A stretch of DNA of 64,000 bases from positions 61,036,773-61,100,772 of the forward strand of contig OW804095.1 of NCBI GenBank assembly GCA_942159475.1. The letters run 5' to 3'. Each line of letters begins with the position of its first letter. The first letter of the stretch is position 1. Below are positions 47,706 through 59,700 of this stretch, one piece after another. Source of the DNA: Sthenelais limicola. Lineage: Eukaryota > Annelida > Polychaeta > Phyllodocida > Sigalionidae. The position numbers were made by a program, and so were the translations under genes. The notes beneath the pieces were generated by a model. The model was given only the letters and a program-made list of their open reading frames with translations, searched no databases and had not been told where the DNA came from.

Positions 47706-50700
47706 GTGGATATATACTACATTTTCACGAAATGGGAAAGATAACATAAGATGATTCTCTATTTGCCATTATAGGTGTAGTGTCGAAAAAAGGTTGTGAA
47801 CTTCTCTAATTAGAGTTCTTTCAGCTTGTGAAAAAATCATCATAAATTCATTTAAACTTATTTAATTTTCATATGAAATCAGACATCATTCTCAGTCCAT
47901 TTAATTGATAAACTACGCTATACTGACCAATCATGTACCCATATTTTAAGTACGTGTAATGAATATTTAGCCCCTTCATATAATTATATTCATATCCTAT
48001 TTATACCAAACCAGCAAGCCAGCGTGGGATGCATTCCGCAGCGAGCCTCGGATTGAAAGTAATACAATAAATGATTGGCTGAAGAGCTGGGTCAAGAAGA
48101 CCTTTGTGATTCTCACTGGTTTCCTCTGCTTTGCGTTTGTTCTGTTCGGTACCTTCATCCACAAAGCTACATTTATTGTCGCCACCTCGCAGGTAGGGTT
48201 CGAGTTTTATAAAAGAATCTTTAAATATTTCCATTGATCATTATTCAATAATATAAGTATTTTCATGCATTTAGGTTGATCGTCCTTAATACGATATGAT
48301 GTAATGAAAGCCTTACTAACATAAAAAAAGATATTTTCAATATCATATTTAAGTAAAATAAGCCAAAAATAATCTAATTTAAGGGAAAGGTGAACATTTC
48401 GTGACTTGAATTCGTTTTAATTTAATATTTGAATAAATAATTCCCGTCTATAATTTGGAATTTAAGAACTGGAGCAAAAGTGAATTCTCTATAATGGTGG
48501 TGTTTCTAAATGAGTATGGAGATTTAGATACAGAGTAGATGATACTGTTAACCTACATTAAGGATTTTAATGTAACTATTATTACTTTTTTATAGCATAA
48601 ATATTAGTGGCCCCCTGCAGAACAGAGAAATATATTCTCATCTTGGTTTTGAATGTACTGTTGGTGTTGAACTTTCCATTAATTTTGGAAACGTTGCTGC
48701 TTATATAGCTTGGCCATAATTTCGAGGGTGAATCGCCTGGCTAAATCTATTATTTCAAATATTCTATAGCTACGGCCCTCTCGTCACATGTACAGCTGCC
48801 TGAAATCCTCGGATGATTCATCATATATCTGTGGACGAATCCTCAATGACACATCATTATCTGAATGTGGAGTGAAGGGGGTTGAGGAAACACAGAGTGA
48901 AGTGTGTGATGATATAACTGTACGTTGGGTATGGTCTGTCTGGCTGATACTCGCCACCCCAGAATTCCTTTTGGTACTTCGATGTCTGTGGTTCATATGC
49001 CTGAGGAGGCGTATTTGGCCCAAACCATTAACAGTTCTTGTGGTAAACTTTGTTTGACACGTACCCCTTTCATTTGTAAAATGAGTTTATCCAAATAGTA
49101 ACGCTGTTATTAGTAACGCCCAAACTAGGTGATTTTTAAACACAAGAGATTACTCGTCCTTAACAACTTTTTAAACACCTGATGAAGCCCAAACCAGGGC
49201 GAAAGCTTGTGAATAAACCATAGAAAATCATAACACAGGGTTTTATTCCATCCCATTAAGGAAACATCAATTATACACAACCCGGCCCCCCTAGTATAAC
49301 ACGATCACTTCTCACCTTCAACACTTTTTAAAGAAGCAACATGTTTTACAGCGTGGTGCATAATTCCAGAAATATGTTCATTAGAAAGCAACTTTTAGAT
49401 AGGTTAAACGTGATTTATGTCTTTCCCCCTCTTCCCCCTCTGACTTTAACCAAATTGCCAAAGCGAAGCACGATAGTATACAAGTGTATTTTCGATCAAC
49501 TGAAACTTTACCTATCTTCCAGGTTCTTGTCATTGAGACCCTCAATGTAATTGGTCAGGTTTTGTTGGCATATCATGTCCTCCCCAGAATAGGGAGTGGC
49601 CCCCACGCAGCAGCTCTTTGCGCAGGCGTGGGTATTGTCCCATCCATAATGAATATCTTCAGGAAAACCGGAGAAACTAAAAACGCACTCACGGTTAGTT
49701 ATTTTTTTTAAAATTTAGAGCGGTTGATTGGATTTGCGAACAGGGTGAAGGTGGCCTTGTATTAGAGATATAGAAATATAATGTGCGTTGTATCGTTTGA
49801 ATTAATAAATACAAATGCCTCATTAATTATGGATATTGCAGGATTAACAGAAGAAATGTCATTGCAGGTTGCCATTGATGTTGTAGGAGCGGGACTTTTG
49901 CTATCTGCTGTATTCATTTGGCCGGTCCTCATTGGTTCAGGAGTGAGCAATCATTTGTGTATTGAAGTAAAAGTACTACTAATAATAATAGTGTTGTCTT
50001 CTGCAGTATGACAATGTTTGGTTTCCAGTTCTTGTATTCATTCTAAATGTATACATACTACTTATGATTGCGTACACAGAATTAGGTTAGTGTACATGTG
50101 TATTAGATATCTGATCAGGTGATTACCGTACATTTTCTAAGGTTAGTAAAATAGTCACAATTAAATGGAAAATGATTATTCATGCCATGTGAATAACATT
50201 AAGTTTTGGTATCTATAAAATCCAAACATACTATACAACGATTCGCACCTTTTTTCAGGGAATGGACGATTACGATTCTTCACTGCAATGGGCTATTCCA
50301 CTCTCACTGCTTCTCATTTCACTCTCGTGGTGCCTAAATTACATGGATAGCATAACCCCCCTAAAAGATGCGGCGGGAATAGTCTTTCCTTTTGATAAAG
50401 AAACTGGAAAATCGCACAAAAAGGAGAGAGGAGAACGCTCACATTTTGTTCTGTATTTCGTAATCGGCTTGTGGAAAATGGTGATCCTCTTCTTTGGCAT
50501 GCTTGCTGCCAACACTGATTTGACGAGTTCGGGAAGAATTTTCGATTTTTCCTCTAACTCTAAGTAAGCTATACTTGTTGTTGTTTTTTGTTTTTACAAC
50601 ATCTTTATTCATTGTATCCTGCCATCTCGGCCATACAAATCTAAACATTTTATAACATTTAATGATAACTATAAAGTTGGAAAACAAAAGATTTAAGATC

Positions 50701-53700
50701 AAGATCCTACATGATTTGGGTAATACAATTTGTACTAAAGTGACTATCTAGTGTCGCCACCTGGCTTCAGTTAGTTTCGACTACTACCTCCTTTAACCCC
50801 TACGTTAGACGTCCATAGGTCCACCTGGTGGGTTTCTGGAGAACTACAAAGGTTGGTCGGGGGAGGGTCATATTAGACTCAAGAAAAACTCCTCTGATTA
50901 AGCCTTTTCAGACAATTCCAAAGGTTTTTACACCGCATATGCTATGATCCTATATTATCAAGATACTCGGAGATGTCCTCCTTCACTCTTCTCCACGGGA
51001 GAGTCTTGTTTTTTTTTAGGATGAAGATACAAAGATTTTATGGTTACATTCATTCTTGAATTGAGCTCGTTCATCAAGTGATTAAAGGAAAGGTCATTGT
51101 TGTAGAACAGTTTCTGCCTATGTACGAAAGATTTTGTGTGTATAAACAACCAGTTGATCACTTTGGAGTTATCATTCTCCTCGGTTATACCAAAGATTAT
51201 TTGCACTGGGTCGATGACGATCCCGTTACCATTTTTTCTAATAATATCTCTTGAACGAAGGTGAGGGGGGATCGTATTATACTAAGGATGTCGGTTTGGG
51301 TTTATAAGTGATGTTCTTATTGGGATGGAAATAAACCCAGTGTTGATGTTTGATCGGTTTTATTTTCACACAAGCTTTCGCCCGGTCTTGGGCTTCTTCA
51401 GGTGTCGATAATAATATCTCTATCGTCTTTTCTTTTGTTTAAATAACCAATCTCATAGATCCATTCGAGTAAACTTTTCCATAAGTTCTTGGCCTTTTGA
51501 CAATTTATCAAGAAGTGACATACATCGTCCACTTTTACCTTACAATAACTACATTGTTTATTTTTTCTTATAGTTATGTTTTTCAAATATTCATTGCACG
51601 GAATAGCCATGTGCAGGATCTTATATTGAAGGGACTGTAATCTTGTTTCATTTGTGACCAGATATATTCTTTCGAATATGTTCTTCCAATCTACCTCCTC
51701 GAACTCGTCATCAGACATGTTCAATATTTTTTGCCATCTGTCAAACTTAGCCCTATTCAGCTTTTTCTTACTTACTAAGGCATGATACACCATTTTTGAA
51801 GAACAATTTAGAATATTAATTTTTTGATCCGCGATCTCGATTAATATTTTCCCTTCATCAGGGGTGTCGTAAGTGCTCCTCATGAGAATAACCCACTCTC
51901 TTGGGATGGCTCTTGCCAATTCTATTCTCTCACAAAAGGAAGTTTTGATTTTATACAATTCTTTCAGTTGTTTGGTGGACATGATTCTTCCCTGTTCATC
52001 CAGGATGTCACCTATAACATTGACTCCCTGCTGTTTCCAGTGGGGCCACTCTACCATCTTATTTTTTATCTTAATATTTCTATTCGACCATAGGCGTTCT
52101 CTCTTTATTTGCTCAGGACCTTCTGGGTCTTTGCTTGTTATTCACTACTTCTGTTTACTATGTATCATGCCCGCCACCATCCTTCTTTTGAAATATAATT
52201 TTATTATAGCTCTTCTTTTATTTCTAAATTATAAATGTCTTATACTATCCATTCAGTTGCACTGGGATGAACCTAGTAAAACTGCCAGCACAATATTCCG
52301 ATTGGATCTGGGTATGGCTTCTCAATGCCCTTGCAGCATTTGGTAGCTACTTCTCAGCACGCGCTGCCTGCAAAGTCCTCGTGCAGAAAGTTGGGTGAGT
52401 CGCGTCTGCACAGATTCGAGAACATTACTAGTACCTAACAAAATTAATGTATAAGATAATACTCATGAATGAACCGATTAGAATTAAAATTAGCCACCCA
52501 CCTTTGGTTAGTTCTGCGTATGCTTGGTCATGAAATTAACTTTGAAATCCTGAATTCAAATTCACTGACACCTAACAAAATAATATTAATTTTTCAGGGA
52601 CATTAACTGAAATCCTTTCTTAAATTATAATCTGTAAGACCCATGAATCGATTAAAATTAACACTAGCCATTCAACTTTCATTAGTTCTGCGTGTGTTTG
52701 ATACCTAACAAAATAATACTTCTTATCTAGGTTTGCCATACCACTCTGGCTCTCGTCATTTGTCGTCGTCCATGTATTTTGGGCTGGTTGCAGTGAGTGG
52801 GCGAACAACCCATGCATTTACAAAGATGTCTTTGCTCCATACCTTATGTTTGATTGCAAGGTAACATTTTGTATAGTATTATATATATGTATTTATAAGT
52901 CTTGGTCATATGCATGCCAGACATATTGGAACATGCATGAGTCAACAAATGCCTCCACCCTGTGTTACATATTTTACTGGATGCCGGACTCATTATTTAA
53001 CAAAAAATTTCGGAATTCTTAGACGAACAATTGATAAAAATTGCTTTTCAATCATATTCCAAGGCTGGAGATTACATGTCTACTGGTTACCTGTGGATGT
53101 TTTACATTTGGTGGATTGGTCACATAATTGTAACAAGAAATGTTTGGAGCCCTTGCCAGAAGCTGAATCAAACTCGTCTGTACGTATAGATGTTATCTTG
53201 CTATATATTATATCAAATATGAAGAGACCTTCGTGAGACAAATAAATGCAACCTAAATGTTAAGGGCCTAGCCTCCTAAGCCGATTCTCATGCGATTTTG
53301 CGCCCAGAGGACTTTTGCCAACTAAATTGCCAAAAAAATGAGAATCGGCTTAGTGGACTACGCCCTTTAGTTGGCAAAATGCACAATCGCGCATGAATCT
53401 TGTCTCATTCTAGTGTGAACCTATCGCTGTGACGGAGGAGAAACAATATCAATGCTAATTGCTTTATAGGTTTGCGTAGGACATCTTCTTTTTGATAGAT
53501 TATGGAACATTATAATAGATATGTCATTGTGTTATCATTATTCTCTGTGGCGAGTCCTAGCTAACATTGTTGACGTTGATATTGGATGAAAACACCATGT
53601 TCGCCTTTTAGGATGTTCTTCAATCCTTTATATGGAGGAGCAGTACATGACCAGTGGCTTCTTTATAATCGCTCGAGAAGGTCACGTTCTTCACAGGTGA

Positions 53701-56700
53701 ATCGAAAAATTCAGACATATATATAGGCATAACCCATTAAAGAAGTTATTATATTCCACATGCTTTAAACAAATCCAATATATTCTTAGAGTTTATTCTT
53801 AAAAACACTAGGAGTTGAGTAACCTTCTTTCAGATCGTCAGATTTTATTATGTAGTAACAATTGCAAAGAATATAAATTTTAATTGGGCGTTTGACGAAA
53901 AGGATGAGATGGTAGATGAAGATAGGATATAATACAATTGAAAGCTTTGACAAAATCGCTATAGTGTTATATATATGAGTCTATGGTACATTGTATCGAA
54001 TATTATGGAAGCAATTGTAGAGGAAAAGAATGAGTCCAAAAGAATGAATCCGACTAGAGAGATCCCGGGATGTGGACTGGTTTATTGGTCTTTGATCACA
54101 TATATACTATTGGTAATTGATCCTCATGACTGTTGCGGATTGTTTGCTGTAGTTTGAGCTAGGGGACTCCCGTGCTAGCTGACCCTGCGCAAGAAATTAA
54201 TAAAATGGATAATTGATAATAAAGATGATAATAATTTAGAATAGTAATGATAATTATGTGGTTACTTATTGCTACGTAATAGTGGGTAATAGAGGGTATG
54301 ATATAACACTGTCAGTACATTCTTCGTAACACAGAAATATCGATGATATATCATTTGTAGTACGTATTGTATGATGAATAACGGACGGGAGGGATAAGTA
54401 TAGGTGCCTTCAAATAGGGAGAATAAGCTAAAAATGGAAAGGTGCAATTCATAAGCATTTCTGTCGCAGAAAAATACCAGCGTAGCACCATGTGGAAGTG
54501 GTGACAATCCTAAAGAAAACTGCGTCCCAATGGTGTACATCTGCGCTACAATGTGGCATGAATCGAAGGAGGAAATGAAAACTATCCTCGAGTCACTTCT
54601 CAGGTATGCATACTTGCTGTACATAATAATATGTAGAATATATCCTTCATTGGATATCTGCAACGCATCAGCTAGTTTTTAACAGATTTAAAGCACCCTG
54701 ATCATGAATCCATTTGTAAAATGTTCAGTTTTTTGCATGCTGTTCAAAATATCAGACAAATATTGGAGCACATGATATACATGTCTATGTATAATACACT
54801 GATGAAACTAATTTTACATAGCTTTTTTAGTTTTTAAATTTAGAATTGCTGTTTCTAATTTAGGCTAGACGTGGATCAATATATACGAAACAGAGCACAT
54901 CAGGAAGCTCAAGTTCACGATCCTAATCTATATAATTTTGAAGGTAACTAGATAATGCCATAGTTCTTACAGTATCAAACTAACTCCGGGTCTTTTCTAT
55001 TTAAAAACAATCAGATCAATCATAAGGCAGATGAATTCATTATATTTCTTCCTTTTTCTGTAAATTAAACCAAGTTAAACCCGAGGTTGTAATCGCGAAT
55101 TGTCATCCAATCTATTGCTGCCACGATGCGGTTAAGTTTTTGTGTCAATGACCTGCATAACAAAACGTCTGGTCCCCAAACATTTCAGCGCACATTTTCT
55201 TCGATGATTGTATGAACCGTAATAAAGAAGAAGGCTTTTCGAAATTTGAGTATACGGTTAATAGTTACGTGCGAGAACTTGTACAAGTGGTCGAGGAAGT
55301 TGGAAAGTAAGCACAATATATTTTTCCAGATAATATTACCCTAGAAGAAAAACATTCATCATTAATAATATTACAAATATGTTAATACTTTCATTTGTAT
55401 TTTCATAAACATATATCTTCATTCATGTTTTGATAGCTTAGTTTTTGACAGCTAATGTACTTGTGAGAATGCTCAATAGAAACACACTTTACTTTATATG
55501 CTTTACTTTTATATGCTTATAATTATGTTGAGTAGAAAGTCATGTAGCTACTACAGCACACATGTCTCTATGAAAGTTTGTTTTTAAATCAGACAGAAGC
55601 AAGCACCGATCGAGAAGCTTGAATGCCTCAACACACCTTATGGGGGCCAGCTGATCTGGGAGCTTCCTTGTGGAAACAAACTCATCTGCCATCTGAAGGA
55701 CAAAGAAAGAATAAGGATCAAGAAAAGATGGAGCCAGGTAAGACATGGTTTTAGTAGCGATAGAATGAGAAGATCTAGTTGTTAATTACAGGAATATCCA
55801 ACAATAATTAGATCAACTGTGTTCATGTTGGGAACTATAAACTGCGATTTGTTTTTAACACCACTCCAGTGAATAAGCATTGGCTCAACTTTATTTTTAT
55901 TTTTTAATCTCAGTGCAGGTGATGTACATTTATCTTTTTGAATCCAATTTCAGGTGATGTACATGTATTATTTTCTTGGACACAAGTTATATGCCAAAGA
56001 TCGCCAGGACGAGAGAGACCTGAACGAAAGTCTGAATAAAGCAGACAACACCTTTCTATTAGCGCTGGACGGGGATGTAAACTTTGAACCATCTGCGCTT
56101 CGTTTCCTTATTGATGTCATGAAGAGAAATGTGGAAGTTGGAGCTGCATGTGGCAGAATACATCCTGTTGGCTCAGGTAGACTCTTTTCGGAATCACGTT
56201 GACATGTCATACATAATCTTTACTTATAATTACCTTCTCGATCTGTTATCTCTGTCATATGCAACTCTGAGCGTGACAATGGTGACTGGGAACAATACGT
56301 GATCTGGAATGGGTTGAAGTCCACTTCAGCCTAAAAATCACAAAATTCTTTCAAATGGTTATATTTGTTTAATAAATAACTCGTATATTTTTTCTTCCTT
56401 TAAGGACCAATGGTGTGGTACCAGAAGTTTGAGTATGCCCTTGGTCACTGGATGCAGAAAGCTACAGAACATGTCCTTGGATGTGTTCTCTGTTCTCCGG
56501 GATGTTTCTCTTTGTTCAGAGGCTCGGCTCTCATGGACGATAACGTTATGAAAACATACACGACACTTGCTACCGAAGCAACACAACTAGTTCAGTATGA
56601 CCAAGGTTAGAACCACTATTATAGTCAGATTTATATAAAAAATAATGTGCTTTGATTATTCCCATGCCTCCTGTTGCCAGATGGTGCCACCGCCATCAAC

Positions 56701-59700
56701 TCGATCCTACCTGCCCGTACATTTCACCTGTGACTTCTCTGCAAACACTGCCCTCTCTCGGGCCTTCTTGGACTGTAATTTATTAAAGGTAGCATTAAGG
56801 ACATAATATTATCATGCTGTCGTATATTCGTTTCCAGATTGATAGCCTTCCTTTGTGGCTATATCTTGAGGAATATGATTATGTAAAAAATACACAAACT
56901 ATTAATTCAAATTGTAGGTGAGGATCGTTGGCTGTGCACATTGCTTCTTCAAGCTGGATATCGAGTGGAATATGTGGCAGCGTCCGACTGTTTTACAAAT
57001 GCCCCCGAGGACTTGGACACTTTCTTCAATCAGAGGCGACGATGGGGTCCATCCACGATGGCCAATATTTTTGACCTCCTGAAGAGTGCCCAGCACACAG
57101 TGAAAGTAAGATATCTTCGATGTGTCTCACTGTTATTTATAAATCCCATTATCTATACAGAATACACATTCCATTTATCAACATACAGAATACACAGGAA
57201 TAGGCAGGATGAACTCATAATGTCTATTCCATAAGTAGCATGAAGCACTTAAGTATTGTTTGATATTTTTCTATGAAAATGGGTGAAAGGATGAATGGCG
57301 ATAGAGATTGATTTGAATATTAATTGAGAAAGCACTATTGAAGCAAATATCTAATTTCCTTCTTCTTAACACACTTGTTTTTTTCCTTTTCCAATAGATG
57401 AATGATAATATATCATATCCCTACATCATATATCAGGCACTAATGTTCATAACATCTCTGCTTGGCACCGGCACTATCTTCCTCATGATCGTTGGAGCAT
57501 TGTCATTGGCACTGAAAATGTCCGAAGTTTTGTCATTTGTGTTGAACCTTATCGTGATTAGTATCTTTATTCTCCTCTGCTTTGTGACCAGCTCAAAGAC
57601 ACAGGTTAGAATCTATGGAACGAACACGTGTGTGTTGTGCATCCATAAGCAACTGATAGTAACAGCATAATAAACAAAACGCACTTGTCTAACTTATTTA
57701 TTTCTATTATCCAATTGCTCATATTCTGTCTGAGCATTCTAATTTCTTAAATAAGTACGTGCTTCATTCAAAGATAAATTCACTTAAAACTTGTGTTAAT
57801 GAGACATTAATTGACGCGTAGTTTCTCTTGAAAGTGTCCTTTTTACCAACAGCTTTACGTGGCATCGGTGCTGACGGTTGCATATGGAATGATACAGGCT
57901 CTGGTACTAATTGCCATAATCATACAGATGGCAGATGAGGGAACATGTTCACCCACCTTTATATTCTTCATGTTCGTCCTCTGTACTTTTGTCCTCTCAG
58001 CCTTACTCCACCCACAGGTGGGTAAGATGATTGAAATATATTGGCAGTATTGACAATCCTAGGTTATCTCACTTCACTTTTCTCACAATGGTACCTTTGG
58101 TAACAGACCATATTAAATCCTACATTTGGCCTTTAAATTGCTTTCTATGGTTGTCAGGTGATTCCAGTAATTATTACATACGTATGTGATTACAGAGACC
58201 CAGGGGCCCGTTTCATAACTAGTAACGATATATCGCTAATCTTTATTTAGCGATATTTAATTAGCGCAACGATTAGCGATATATCGCTAATCCGTTGCAT
58301 AATTCGTTCCGCTAAATTATCGTTGGTTAAGGGTCGTTATCGCTCGTTATCGCTCGTTGGGCTTATCGTTATAGATCGTTATGCTTCGCTGTAATCCGCT
58401 ATGAGTTTAAATGATTTCCCGCTAGGTGTCAGGGCGCGATTCACACTGCTGCCACCTCTATTATACGCTCTATGCTAGCAGCAATCGTGAAAACATCATT
58501 TCACATTATCATTCGTTGGGCTTATCGTTATAGATCGTTATAGATCGTTATGCTTCGCTGTCATCCGCTATGAGTTTATGAGTTTTATGAGCAGGTGATG
58601 ATGGGCATGGAAGCATAGTTTCAAAAAGTCAAGTAGGCTTGAAGGAAGAGGCAGAATAGCTTCACATCTTGTACGATGATATTTACTATTATTATTTTCC
58701 AAATAAGATAACCTGCTCAGACGCACATGGGCTTACATGTGGTGATTTTTAAAATATGGAAAAAAGAATCAGAGATTTACCCGCTCACACAAATTTACCC
58801 GCCTGCAAATTACACCTCAAAGAAAGATGTTCAAGTGATTTCAATCACACAATTCAATTATGAAATATCATCCTTTTATTTTTACCAAAACAAGATAGAG
58901 CTTTTTTCTTAATTCCATTTATGTAACAAATCTGTTACAAGTCTAGCTATCAATTTCCTATACTATTCAAATTACATTTTTATCTTAATATATTTCTATA
59001 TAACTATTTTAAGCAAGACCATCATATAACTGTTAATTTCACACTCTGCAGTATACAATGTATACCATATATACTGTGGGGACTTACATTGATTAAATAG
59101 TCTGTCACTCAGGAGTGTTTAGGACTGTATTTCCATCTCAATTGATCTCAAATACATTAAAAGTTCAGACATCTCTACCTTGAAATAAATGCTATTCAAA
59201 GAAAATTAAGTTAATACATGTCTAAAGAAACGATGTATATATACCTTCAACATGTTTCCAGGCTTTAAACATATCTTTCTCTAAATTATTTTGCCTACAT
59301 TTATCACTTCCCCGCCTCAGGAAAAGGGTACATTGCCTACTGTTATACATTGCGTCTACCATACGGGAGGGTTTGTTTGTGGCCCGAGGCCCCGGCGTGG
59401 CTACGTCCGCGCTGGCGATACGTTAATTGATTTATGTTAGGGATATTTAGCAACCACAACGCGCCAACGCAACCCTAACGCATCCACTACCGTTCTCTGG
59501 CTGTTTTATCATTTATAAGTATTATCCAAGGCAATAAGCCATTTAAAATACATTATTGAATAGCGCAAAATTTAGCGGAGCCCAAAAAAATTTCCGCTAT
59601 GTTAACGGAGACTTAGTGAGCGATAGCGATATATCGCTATCGCTAGTAGTTATGAAAGGGGTTAGCGATATATCACTAAAATCGCTAATCGTTACTGATC

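Noticed and set aside
48001..48234. Minus-strand frames opposite chitin synthase exon 2, and similar frames opposite other exons
   Set aside because: They are shadows of real exons on the other strand, which have correct splice sites and family motifs.
53180..53183. Donor gtatag at 53184 for chitin synthase exon 9
   Set aside because: It would end the exon in phase 0 and shift exon 10 out of the conserved MFFNPLYGG frame; gtacgt at 53180 fits.
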